Assembly: GCA_945947575.1 (NCBI GenBank)
Contig: CAMEYM010000023.1
Coordinates: forward strand, 1-42,579
Length of the DNA: 42,579 nt
Source: Rhizobium sp. Q54
GTDB taxonomy: Bacteria > Pseudomonadota > Alphaproteobacteria > UBA2966 > CAIVPW01
Direction of reading: 5' to 3'
The notes beneath the pieces are model-generated. The model ran no database searches. It worked only from the letters and a program-made list of their open reading frames with translations, and was not told the origin of the DNA. This document shows, piece after piece, positions 17,949 through 24,620 of the stretch (positions are counted from its first letter, which is position 1; each line of letters opens with the position of its first letter). A program made the position numbers and the translations under genes.

Positions 17949-17976
17949 CAGATAGGCGGTCGAGGTTGCGGCACAA
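17949..17976 (-). promoter_or_regulatory. Possible promoter of the second HtrA gene
   Basis: On the minus strand TTGTGC (17976-17971) is 16 bp from TATCTG (17954-17949). Both boxes are weak, as expected for a promoter that needs an activator. The paired operator at 17997-18040 lies upstream of it. Confidence 0.3.
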
Positions 17977-17996
17977 TGTCGGCGGGGCGCCGATTT

Positions 17997-18040
17997 GTAA
18001 CGCGATGTTGCGTCCCGGACCCCTCGCAACCTGGCGTTAC
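17997..18040. promoter_or_regulatory. Paired bipartite operator upstream of the HtrA gene
   Basis: Left copy GTAACGCGATGTTGCG (17997-18012) and right copy CGCAACCTGGCGTTAC (18025-18040), whose reverse complement is GTAACGCCAGGTTGCG. The two copies face each other with 12 bp between them. Within each copy, GTAAC and GTTGC are pentamers spaced by 5 bp, the layout of OmpR/CpxR-family tandem half-sites. The same arrangement, including the central CCGGACCC, recurs at 23818-23860. Confidence 0.65.
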
Positions 18041-18080
18041 CAATAGGTTTCTGAGGCGGATCAGTGCCTTGCGGGTGCGG

Positions 18081-18905
18081 TCAGCGGACGGCAAGGATCA
18101 GCAGCATGACGCTGCCGACACCAATGCGGTACCACGCGAACGGGGCGAACCCGCGCTTGGACACGAACGCGATGAGCGTTCGCACCACCAGCATGGCGGT
18201 GACGAAGGCGCTAAAGAAACCGATTGCCAGGATGAGCGCGTCGTCAACGGTGAGCTCGCTCCAGTTCTGCAGGAGGTCGTAGCCGGTCGCCGCAACCATG
18301 GTCGGCACGGCTAGGAAGAACGAAAACTCGGTGGCGGCGGCGCGGCCGACGCCGAGCAGCATGGCGCCCATGATGGTGGCGCCCGAGCGTGACACGCCGG
18401 GGAACATCGCGACGACCTGACACAGGCCGATCTTGAAGGCGACGCCGAGACTGACTTGCTCGGTCGTGGTGATGCGCGGGGGCGGGTGATGGCGCTCGAT
18501 CCACAGAATCGCAAAGCCGCCGACGATGAGTGCGAACGACACCGTCCAGGGCGAGAACAAATGCGCCTTGATGAAGTCGAGCGCGACCGCGCCGATCAGG
18601 ATCGCGGGAATGACGGCGATCAGGATGTTGGCGGCGAAGCGCTGGGACTCGGGATCGCGCGCGAGGCCGAACAGCACGCGCAGGAACTTCTGGCGGTAGA
18701 CCCAACAGATGGCGGCGATGGCGCCGAGCTGGATGAATATCTCGAACACGCGCCCCGGAGGTCCGCGAAACCCGAGCAGGTCCACCAACAGGATGAGGTG
18801 TCCGGTCGATGAGACGGGCAGGAACTCGGTGAGACCCTCGACGGCGCCGAGCAGCACCGCGACCAGCAGCACCGTCGTGCCGACGTCCGGGAGATCGTCC
18901 TGCAT
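18081..18905 (-). CDS. uppP: Undecaprenyl-diphosphatase UppP (BacA)
   Basis: 274 residues with about 8 hydrophobic segments. Both family signatures are present: EGLTEFLPVSSTGHLIL (residues 23-39) and PGVSRSGATI (about residue 173). It removes a phosphate from undecaprenyl diphosphate so that the lipid carrier can be reused in peptidoglycan and polysaccharide export; higher dosage is known to give bacitracin resistance. The ATG at 18905 lies 16 bp after the stop of a short GFA-like relic. The window also carries murJ, which uses the same carrier cycle. Confidence 0.96.
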   Translation of the reverse strand: MQDDLPDVGTTVLLVAVLLGAVEGLTEFLPVSSTGHLILLVDLLGFRGPPGRVFEIFIQLGAIAAICWVYRQKFLRVLFGLARDPESQRFAANILIAVIPAILIGAVALDFIKAHLFSPWTVSFALIVGGFAILWIERHHPPPRITTTEQVSLGVAFKIGLCQVVAMFPGVSRSGATIMGAMLLGVGRAAATEFSFFLAVPTMVAATGYDLLQNWSELTVDDALILAIGFFSAFVTAMLVVRTLIAFVSKRGFAPFAWYRIGVGSVMLLILAVR

Positions 18906-18921
18906 CTAGAGGGACGCGCGC

Positions 18922-19011
18922 TTAGAGATTGCGGATGTCCTTGTGCGCGCTCATTGCGTTGTAACGGACTCGACCGCCATGGCAGCTGCCGCAACAGGTC
19001 TTGGTCGCCAT
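18922..19011 (-). pseudogene. Short relic resembling the N-terminus of a GFA-family protein
   Basis: A 29-codon frame (ATG 19011, TAA 18922-18924) beginning MATKTCCGSCHGGRVRY. The segment GSCHxGxVRY is the characteristic start of GFA (glutathione-dependent formaldehyde-activating/CENP-V) proteins, usually GSCHCGxVRF or a close variant. Here the second zinc Cys is Gly, and the frame leaves the family after NA and stops ten codons later. No further zinc-binding parts are seen downstream, where uppP starts 16 bp on. I read it as a degraded gene end, not a working protein. The match is from memory of the motif and rests on about 12 residues. Confidence 0.35.
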
Positions 19012-19084
19012 GCGCCCATTTATGCACGCGCCGGATGGCGCCGCCAGCCGCTGCATACTTTCAACGGGGACCAAGCCGAACCGA

Positions 19085-19663
19085 ATGATACGTGTTCTGA
19101 ACTCGCGACCGCTGCTGTGGGTGCTGCTCGCGTTGCCCGGCATCTGGTTGTTGTCACGGTGGGCGACGGGTGGCGCGACCTACGGCGAAGTGGTCAGCGA
19201 CAGCGGCGTCTGGGCCACCCAGCTCCTGATCCTGACGCTGGCGATCACACCGGTGCGCCTGATGTTCCGCCGCGGCGCCTGGGTGAGCTGGCTGATGCGG
19301 CGGCGGCGCGACTTCGGCGTCGCGACGTTCGCGTACGCGGTCACCCACACCGGCATCTACCTGTTCCGGAAGTCCGACCTGCAGTTGATCCTCGCAGAGT
19401 CGGCGGAGGCCTGGCTGCTGGTGGGATGGATCGCCCTAGCGGTGTTTCTTCCGCTCGCCCTCACCAGCAACGACGCCTCGATGCGCCTTCTGCGGCACGC
19501 ATGGAAGCGCTTACACCGGCTCGTCTATGTCGCGGCGATCCTGGTGTTCGTCCACTGGGTGCTGAGCGCCTTCGACCCGTTCGTCGCGTACATCCACATC
19601 GGCGTGCTCGCGAGCCTCGAGGCGGTGCGCATCGCCCTGCAGCTGCGTCAGAGGGTGATGTAG
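19085..19663 (+). CDS. MsrQ/YedZ-like ferric reductase-type haem membrane protein
   Basis: 192 residues, about six transmembrane helices. Features of the ferric reductase-like transmembrane family are THTGIYLF (His in helix 3) and HRLVYVAAILVFVHW (two His, probable haem ligands). In MsrPQ the homologous subunit passes electrons from the quinone pool to the periplasmic methionine sulfoxide reductase MsrP. No msrP is next to it, so the partner is unknown or lies elsewhere. I chose the ATG at 19085 (MIRVLNSRPLLWVLL) because it starts just before the first helix; it has no good ribosome site, and longer versions from 19001 are open. The 3' end overlaps the convergent helix-hairpin-helix gene by 16 bp. 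Confidence 0.8.
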   Translation: MIRVLNSRPLLWVLLALPGIWLLSRWATGGATYGEVVSDSGVWATQLLILTLAITPVRLMFRRGAWVSWLMRRRRDFGVATFAYAVTHTGIYLFRKSDLQLILAESAEAWLLVGWIALAVFLPLALTSNDASMRLLRHAWKRLHRLVYVAAILVFVHWVLSAFDPFVAYIHIGVLASLEAVRIALQLRQRVM

Positions 19664-20088
19664 CTCCGCAGGCGGGCGACCTCGGCCTGGTTCACGTACT
19701 TGCCGATCTCCCGGTCGAACGTCGCCAGGTCGCGGTACGGGCGGTATTCGAGGAACTCGCGGATCATGCGCGTCGTCATGCCGGGAATGAGCGCGATCTG
19801 GGCGTTGGTCCCCGTATTGAGATTCACCGGGACGAACAGGGTCTCGTAGACGCCTGTCGCCTGCGCTTCCGACAAGGTCTGCCGCACCAGGGCATTGAAC
19901 TCGACGATGGAGGCGAACGGCCGCTCCCGGACGATGGCGTCGGCGAGCGTCGCGTTGACACCGGGCACGCGGGTCATTTGCTCGGCGGTCGCGGTATTCG
20001 GATTCAGCCGCGCTGCTTCTTGGGCGAGAGCGGGAAACCCGGTCGCGGCGGCGGCCGTGGCAACGAGGATGAACGTTCTCCGACGCAT
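19648..20088 (-). CDS. Secreted helix-hairpin-helix (ComEA-like) protein
   Basis: 146 residues. The start MRRRTFILVATAAAATG followed by FPALAQ is a signal peptide, possibly of the Tat type given the Arg run. The mature protein has two helix-hairpin-helix units: LNPNTATAEQMTRVPGVNA and VNLNTGTNAQIALIPGMTT. This is the fold of ComEA, the periplasmic DNA receptor of natural transformation, although ComEA usually has one such domain. The ATG at 20088 has GGAG 9 nt upstream. It lies 107 bp after comM on the same strand, which supports a DNA-uptake role, but no other competence gene is in the window. A promoter is proposed at 20120-20148. Confidence 0.82.
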   Translation of the reverse strand: MRRRTFILVATAAAATGFPALAQEAARLNPNTATAEQMTRVPGVNATLADAIVRERPFASIVEFNALVRQTLSEAQATGVYETLFVPVNLNTGTNAQIALIPGMTTRMIREFLEYRPYRDLATFDREIGKYVNQAEVARLRSYITL

Positions 20089-20119
20089 TACGTGACTCCA
20101 GGGTGTGCGTGCGACCACA

Positions 20120-20148
20120 GAGCTAATCGTCCGCTGCATCCGCGTCAA
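20120..20148 (-). promoter_or_regulatory. Candidate sigma-70 promoter of the helix-hairpin-helix gene
   Basis: Minus strand: TTGACG (20148-20143), 17-bp spacer, TAGCTC (20125-20120). The -35 box is near perfect and the -10 is weak. It would give a leader of roughly 25 nt. Confidence 0.4.
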
Positions 20149-20195
20149 AGACGCTTTGGTTACGGATTGATTTCGAAATCCGGCGGCCCGGCGCC

Positions 20196-21707
20196 TCAGG
20201 CAGGCAGAACCACCCGGCGATAGCTCAGCGCTTCGGCAATTTGCAGGCGTCGCACCGCCCCGCCGCCATCAAGATCGGCGAGCGTGCGCGCGACGCGCAG
20301 CACGCGGTGATAGCCGCGTGCGGTGAGGTTCATGTGCCTGGCGGCATCCGACAGCAGCTTGGCGCCATCGGCGTCGGGCGCGGCGACCTTGGTCAGCAGC
20401 TCCCCGTCCACTTCGGCGTTGATGCGCGCGGCATCGGTCGTCGCGTAGCGCTCGCTCTGAATCGAACGGGCGCGTGCGACGCGGGCCGCGACCTGGCGCG
20501 AACCCTCGGCCGGTGGCGGCAGGGCGAGGTCGGCGACGTCCACCGCCGGCACGTCGACGTGCAGATCGATGCGATCGAACAGCGGACCGGAGATCTTGGA
20601 CTGGTACTCGCGGCCGCATTTCGGCGCGCGGCCACAGCCTTGGTTGGGGTCGGCGAGGTAGCCGCATTTGCACGGGTTCATCGCGGCCACGAACATAACC
20701 CGCGCCGGGTACGTGACGTGGCTGTTGGCGCGCGCCACCGAGACGCGCCCGGTTTCGAGCGGCTGGCGCAGCGCCTCCAACACCTGACGCGCGAACTCCG
20801 GCAGCTCATCCAGAAATAGAACGCCGCCGTGGGCGAGCGACACCTCGCCGGGCCGCGCGCGCATGCCGCCGCCAACCATCGCCGCCATCGATGCCGAGTG
20901 GTGCGGATCGCGGAACGGCCGCGCCTGCGTCAGCGCGCCGTCCGACAACAGGCCGGCGACCGAGTGGATCATGCTGACCTCTAGGGTCTCGCGCGCGTCC
21001 ATCGGCGGCAGGATGCCCGGTAGACGCGCCGCCAACATCGACTTGCCCGAGCCGGGCGGTCCGATCATCAGGAGGTTGTGGCCGCCGGCCGCGGCGACTT
21101 CGAGCGCGCGCTTCGCCACTTCCTGGCCCTTGATGTCGGCTAGGTCGAGACGGCGCGCCGCCGCTTCGGCGACGCGCGGAGTCGGCGCCGACAATACCTG
21201 TGTGCCCTTGAAGTGATTCACCAGGGTGAGGACGCTGCGCGGCGCCAACACCTCGACGTTGCCGGCCCACGCGGCCTCACCGCCGCTGGCGCTCGGACAG
21301 ATGATGCCCTTGCCGCTCGCCGCGGCGCTCACCGCCGACGGCAGCACGCCGGCCACCGGCGCAAGGGTGCCGTCGAGGCCGAGCTCGCCCAGCACGACGT
21401 AGCCACCGACGTCTTCCGCCGACAGCACGTCCATTGCCACCAGCAACCCGAGCGCGATGGGCAGATCGAAGTGGCTGCCTTCCTTCAGGACGTCGGCCGG
21501 TGAGAGATTGACCGTGATGCGCTTGGAGGGGAGCGCCAGGCCGATGGCGGAGAGGGCGGCGCGCACGCGCTCGCGGCTTTCGCCGACGGCTTTGTCCGGC
21601 AGGCCGACGATGGTGAAGGCCGGCAGGCCGGCGGCGATCTGCACCTGCACATCGACCGGCAGCACGTCGATGCCCTGGAACGCGACTGTGCTGACGCGCG
21701 CGACCAT
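20196..21707 (-). CDS. comM: ComM/YifB family Mg-chelatase-like AAA+ ATPase
   Basis: 503 residues. The N-terminal Lon-like (ChlI) domain has LPAFTIVGLPDKAVGESRER. The central AAA+ module has Walker A GPPGSGKSM (about residue 215) and Walker B GGVLFLDELPEF. A cysteine cluster, NPCKCGY then GCGRAPKCG, lies before the C-terminal Mg-chelatase domain (LTARGYHRVLRVARTLADL). ComM is a hexameric branch-migration helicase that extends heteroduplex during natural transformation, though YifB homologues also occur in species not known to be competent. I chose the ATG at 21707, the usual family start (VARVSTVAFQGID). The downstream neighbour is a ComEA-like protein. Confidence 0.95.
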   Translation of the reverse strand: MVARVSTVAFQGIDVLPVDVQVQIAAGLPAFTIVGLPDKAVGESRERVRAALSAIGLALPSKRITVNLSPADVLKEGSHFDLPIALGLLVAMDVLSAEDVGGYVVLGELGLDGTLAPVAGVLPSAVSAAASGKGIICPSASGGEAAWAGNVEVLAPRSVLTLVNHFKGTQVLSAPTPRVAEAAARRLDLADIKGQEVAKRALEVAAAGGHNLLMIGPPGSGKSMLAARLPGILPPMDARETLEVSMIHSVAGLLSDGALTQARPFRDPHHSASMAAMVGGGMRARPGEVSLAHGGVLFLDELPEFARQVLEALRQPLETGRVSVARANSHVTYPARVMFVAAMNPCKCGYLADPNQGCGRAPKCGREYQSKISGPLFDRIDLHVDVPAVDVADLALPPPAEGSRQVAARVARARSIQSERYATTDAARINAEVDGELLTKVAAPDADGAKLLSDAARHMNLTARGYHRVLRVARTLADLDGGGAVRRLQIAEALSYRRVVLPA

Positions 21708-21801
21708 ATGGAACTCGTGGTGACCCCGCCTGCGGATCGGGCGCGATATTACCGGAACGCGGAACGATTGCGTCAGCCTACGCCCCAAAGGAGCTTCGCC
21801 C

Positions 21802-21834
21802 ATGCACATCGCCATGCTGGAGGCCGAGACGTGA
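21802..21834 (+). CDS. Possible 10-codon leader peptide
   Basis: ATG at 21802 encodes MHIAMLEAET and stops at the TGA at 21832-21834. It has AAAGGAG 8 nt upstream, a better site than many real genes here. Its stop overlaps the GTG start of the DUF4345 gene (GTGA), an arrangement typical of translational coupling. It may exist only to bring ribosomes to that start. Confidence 0.4.
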   Translation: MHIAMLEAET

Positions 21835-22235
21835 GCCATACGGAAACAAGCGCCCTGCAGATCGCCGTGGCGATTGCGAGCATGGTTCCCATCATCGCTG
21901 GAGGGGCGGGCGTGGCCCTCGGCCCCGCGATGCTGGGCGCGGAAAGCGGGGCCGCGGCCGACCTGGACGGCCACTACCGCTACCTGTCCGGCCTGCTCCT
22001 CGGGATCGGCGTGGCCTTTGCCGCGACGGTCCCGCAGATCGCGGCGCATCAGCGACGGTTCGGCCTGCTGACTGTCCTCGTGGTGACAGGTGGGGTGGGA
22101 CGCCTGATCTCGCTTGTGGAAGTCGGCGCGCCCTCGCCCGTCATGATGGCGGCACTGGCCATGGAGCTGGTCGTCGCGCCGGGCTTGGCGGTGTGGCAGC
22201 GCCGGGTTGCGCGCCTCGCCGTGCGGATACCCTGA
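21831..22235 (+). CDS. DUF4345-like small membrane protein
   Basis: 134 residues with about four transmembrane helices. The pattern GHYRYLSGLLLGIGVAF followed by a central helix with GGVGRLISLVEVG is that of the DUF4345 family, of unknown function. I chose the GTG at 21831, which has GGAGG 7 nt upstream; the frame is open further upstream, but there it reads as Arg-rich non-protein-like sequence. A 10-codon leader ORF ends in the start codon. It is divergent from comM, with about 95 bp between comM and the leader ORF. Confidence 0.75.
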   Translation: MSHTETSALQIAVAIASMVPIIAGGAGVALGPAMLGAESGAAADLDGHYRYLSGLLLGIGVAFAATVPQIAAHQRRFGLLTVLVVTGGVGRLISLVEVGAPSPVMMAALAMELVVAPGLAVWQRRVARLAVRIP

Positions 22236-22308
22236 GAATGGACCGCGGCCGATAACGGAAGGTCAGGTCAGGCGGCCGCTCGGCATCGGACCGTGTCGAA
22301 GGAGGGGA

Positions 22309-22344
22309 GAGGTCCGGCCCCCGATGGGAGGGAGACCGGACCTC
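22309..22344 (-). terminator. Stem-loop downstream of the EF-hand gene
   Basis: GAGGTCCGG (22309-22317) pairs perfectly with CCGGACCTC (22336-22344) across an 18-nt loop, 56 bp past the EF-hand stop codon. No T-run follows, so its role as terminator is uncertain. The rest of 22236-22399 shows no gene. Confidence 0.4.
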
Positions 22345-22399
22345 GATCGGTCGAGCGACCGGGCGGGCCGCTCGGGTACGCGTACTAAGGCGCGCCGTA

Positions 22400-23164
22400 C
22401 TAGATGGCGCGCGGATTGCCGGTCGGCGGGCGAGCGCCCGGAACAGCGGTCGGCTGCGCGCCCGGAGCGGCCGCCGGAGGCGTCATCTGCGGACGCGCCA
22501 CGTCGGTCGCATCCACCTTGCCGTCGCCGTTGCGATCGTTGCGGCGCACCATCGTGGCGAAGTCTTCGTTGAATTCCAGGATGGTGATGGCGCCGTCGCC
22601 GTCATCATCGTGACGCTGGAACTGATCGACCATCTGGCGGCGATATGCATCGAGCCACAGCGCGGTGTACTCCTCGATGTTGAGCTTGCCGTCGTTGTTG
22701 CGGTCGAACTGCTTCAGGCGATCTCCGCGCATGGCGTCGATCTCGGCCTGGGTGGTGGCGCCATCCTTGTTGGTGTCGTACTGCTCGAGCGGGTTCACCG
22801 CCGGACGTTGCGGCATCATCTGCATGCGTGGGCCGCCGTCGGCCTGCGGACCGCGACCGTCACGGCCCTGTGGGCCCGGCATGTTCGGACGCGCCTGCAT
22901 ATTGCGGTCACCGCCGCGCGCCTGCGCCTGCGCCTGCATCTGCTCGATCATCTCGCGGACCTGCGGGCCCGGCTGCACGGTCATGCGGCCATCGGGACCG
23001 CGCATCATCTCGAACATGCGCTCCCTCATCTGCGCGTCCGGGCGCGCGATGGTCGGCCCGTTACCGGGCGCAGCTTCCTGAGAAGAGGCGGGCAGCGCCG
23101 ACAGCGCCACCGGCACCGCGAGTGCTGCGGCCGCCGCACCTGCATAGACGTACTTGCGATTCAT
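22400..23164 (-). CDS. Secreted EF-hand calcium-binding protein
   Basis: 254 residues. A signal peptide (AGAAAAALAVPVALSALPAS) is followed by about 100 residues rich in Met, Gln, Arg and Pro. Four EF-hand loops follow: DTNKDGATTQAE, DRNNDGKLNIEE, DDDGDGAITILEF and DRNGDGKVDATD, all with the DxDxDG pattern or close to it. The tail is Pro/Ala-rich. It probably binds Ca2+ in the periplasm as a buffer or sensor; no enzyme domain is seen. The ATG at 23164 has AAGGAG 7 nt upstream. A GTAACG-N4-GTAACC element lies at 23260-23275, so it may belong to the regulon of the nearby OmpR-type system. Confidence 0.88.
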   Translation of the reverse strand: MNRKYVYAGAAAAALAVPVALSALPASSQEAAPGNGPTIARPDAQMRERMFEMMRGPDGRMTVQPGPQVREMIEQMQAQAQARGGDRNMQARPNMPGPQGRDGRGPQADGGPRMQMMPQRPAVNPLEQYDTNKDGATTQAEIDAMRGDRLKQFDRNNDGKLNIEEYTALWLDAYRRQMVDQFQRHDDDGDGAITILEFNEDFATMVRRNDRNGDGKVDATDVARPQMTPPAAAPGAQPTAVPGARPPTGNPRAI

Positions 23165-23222
23165 TGTGGTCTCCTTCGTCCCCGGGGCTGACGCGACACT
23201 CGCCGCGCTCCTGTATGCGCAC

Positions 23223-23250
23223 AGCGTATTGCGCACGTATTTCCCGGCAA
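23223..23250 (-). promoter_or_regulatory. Candidate promoter of the EF-hand gene
   Basis: Minus strand: TTGCCG (23250-23245), 16-bp spacer, TACGCT (23228-23223). The regulator-type element at 23260-23275 ends 9 bp upstream of the -35 box, the right place for an OmpR-family activator. Confidence 0.4.
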
Positions 23251-23259
23251 GGCGCGATT

Positions 23260-23275
23260 GGTTACCGGCCGTTAC
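23260..23275 (-). promoter_or_regulatory. Regulator half-site pair upstream of the EF-hand gene
   Basis: Minus strand: GTAACGGCCGGTAACC, that is GTAAC-GGCCG-GTAAC, two pentamers spaced by 5 bp. The next bases upstream give GTGACGCA. It fits the GTAACG-N4-GTTGCG elements at 17997-18040 and 23818-23860. A GTAAC at 23299-23303 on the plus strand may be part of an opposing copy, but it is degenerate. Confidence 0.5.
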
Positions 23276-23345
23276 TGCGTCACTTCCAGAAATGATCCGT
23301 AACAATTCGCCTTGGGCGGGACCGTTCAACACTTTGAATCGGAAC

Positions 23346-23370
23346 GGGGCGCGCCTGGTGGGCGCGCCCC
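23346..23370 (-). terminator. Hairpin downstream of the DUF1344-like gene
   Basis: Perfect 10-bp stem GGGGCGCGCC (23346-23355) with GGCGCGCCCC (23361-23370), loop TGGTG. It lies 31 bp past the stop codon. The minus-strand tail is only moderately T-rich. Confidence 0.6.
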
Positions 23371-23400
23371 GTCCGAGTAAACAGGAGGAGGGTACGCGTA

Positions 23401-23685
23401 CTACTCGACGATCTCGTCCTCGACCTCGAGCGCCGTCGGCTCGATGGCGACGGTCTTCATGGCGACGAGAGTCAGGGTGACGTCGGCGCCCAGCTCTGCG
23501 TCGTTCAGCAGGGTCGGGGCGACCGCGTAGGCCTGGCCCTCGACGGTGACGGTGTTGCGGTCGGCGTCGATGGCGGTGATAACGCCCGACACGTAGGACG
23601 CGGGGACCACGGTGAACGCCTGGGCCATCGGAGCAACCAGGCCAACCATCGCGGCGGCGGAAAGGATGAGGGACATGCGGTTCAT
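23401..23685 (-). CDS. Small secreted DUF1344-like protein
   Basis: 94 residues. The first 22 form a signal peptide (SLILSAAAMVGLVAPMAQA). The mature part has SGVITAIDADRNTVTVEGQ and looks like a small beta-barrel of the DUF1344 type, a family of short periplasmic proteins of unknown function; the tail is acidic (EVEDEIVE). The ATG at 23685 has GGAG at good spacing. It is divergent from the OmpR-type gene, and the paired operator at 23818-23860 lies between them, so both could be under that regulator. The bases from its stop codon on are the same 14-mer as found just after the EF-hand gene. Confidence 0.72.
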   Translation of the reverse strand: MNRMSLILSAAAMVGLVAPMAQAFTVVPASYVSGVITAIDADRNTVTVEGQAYAVAPTLLNDAELGADVTLTLVAMKTVAIEPTALEVEDEIVE

Positions 23686-23817
23686 TGGGCTTCTCCATCT
23701 GGCCCTGGGAGGGGGCCTTTGTTCGCGGCATTGGCCGCTCACGTTCCGGTTGTACGGGTCGGGTGTTGCTCGCCCATTGCGCGGGTCTTGCGGGACGTTT
23801 CGGGAAAGGCCCTTTTC

Positions 23818-23860
23818 GTAACGGGCGGTTGCGGCCGGACCCGCCGCAACCTTCTGTCAC
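23818..23860. promoter_or_regulatory. Paired bipartite operator between the DUF1344-like and OmpR-type genes
   Basis: Left copy GTAACGGGCGGTTGCG (23818-23833) and right copy CGCAACCTTCTGTCAC (23845-23860; reverse complement GTGACAGAAGGTTGCG), facing each other across 11 bp. It matches the element at 17997-18040 in sequence, orientation and spacing, and shares the central CCGGACCC. It sits upstream of both divergent genes, so autoregulation of the two-component system is likely. Confidence 0.65.
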
Positions 23861-23868
23861 CAAGAGAC

Positions 23869-23897
23869 CGCGAAAGCGGGCCCAAGGCCGCTATATT
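23869..23897 (+). promoter_or_regulatory. ompR: Candidate activator-dependent promoter of the OmpR-type gene
   Basis: TATATT (23892-23897) is a good -10 box; the -35 position (23869-23874, CGCGAA) is poor. The right operator copy ends 8 bp upstream of that -35. The predicted start point is only a few bases before the ATG at 23907, so the leader would be very short. Confidence 0.45.
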
Positions 23898-23906
23898 TCA
23901 GGGGTT

Positions 23907-24620
23907 ATGGAAACGAGCCCGCATATCCTTGTCGTCGACGACGACCGTGAGATTCGTGATCTTCTGTCGCGATTCCTGCGCAAACACGGGTTTCGCGTTG
24001 CCGCCGCGGCCGAGGGCCGCGAGATGCGCAAGATCCTGGAGTCGGGCCGCTTCGACCTGATCGTCCTGGATCTCATGCTGCCGGGCGAAGACGGGCTCGC
24101 GTTGTGCCGCTGGGTGCGCGCCACCAGCCAGGTGCCGGTGATCATGCTGACGGCAGTCGGCGAGGACACCGACCGGATCATCGGCCTCGAGATGGGTGCC
24201 GACGACTACATCGCCAAGCCGTTCAATCCGCGCGAGCTGCTCGCCCGCATCCGCGCCGTGCTGCGCCGCGCCGAGGGCCTGCCCACGGCCGAAGCACGCA
24301 AGGGCGTGCTCGAGTTCGAGGGTTGGAAGCTCGACACCGACCGGCGGGAGCTCTATCGACCGGACGGCGAACTGGTGCCCCTCACCTCCGGTGAGTACGA
24401 CCTGCTGCTGGCGCTGGTGGAACGCGCACAACGCGTGCTGACGCGCGACCAGCTGCTCGATCTCACGCGCGGTCGCGACACCATTCCGTTCGATCGCAGC
24501 ATCGACGTGCAGATCAGCCGCCTGCGCCGCAAGATCGAAGACGATCCGCGCGAGCCGGTGCGCATCAAGACGGTGCGCGGCGGCGGCTACGTCTTCGCCT
24601 CCGAGGTCTCCAAGCCGTGA
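23907..24620 (+). CDS. ompR: OmpR-type response regulator
   Basis: 237 residues. The receiver domain has the acidic pair in VVDDD, the phospho-acceptor Asp55 (LIVLDLMLPGEDG), and the conserved Thr and Lys (MLTAVGED, YIAKPFNPREL). The C-terminal winged-helix DNA-binding domain has LTSGEYDLL and RSIDVQISRLRRKIEDDP. Along its length it is very close to E. coli OmpR as I recall it, including Asp55 and the FNPRELLARIRAVLRR linker. It overlaps the kinase gene by 4 bp (GTGA). Paired operators of OmpR type stand before its own gene and before an HtrA protease gene. The targets are an inference. Confidence 0.93.
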   Translation: METSPHILVVDDDREIRDLLSRFLRKHGFRVAAAAEGREMRKILESGRFDLIVLDLMLPGEDGLALCRWVRATSQVPVIMLTAVGEDTDRIIGLEMGADDYIAKPFNPRELLARIRAVLRRAEGLPTAEARKGVLEFEGWKLDTDRRELYRPDGELVPLTSGEYDLLLALVERAQRVLTRDQLLDLTRGRDTIPFDRSIDVQISRLRRKIEDDPREPVRIKTVRGGGYVFASEVSKP

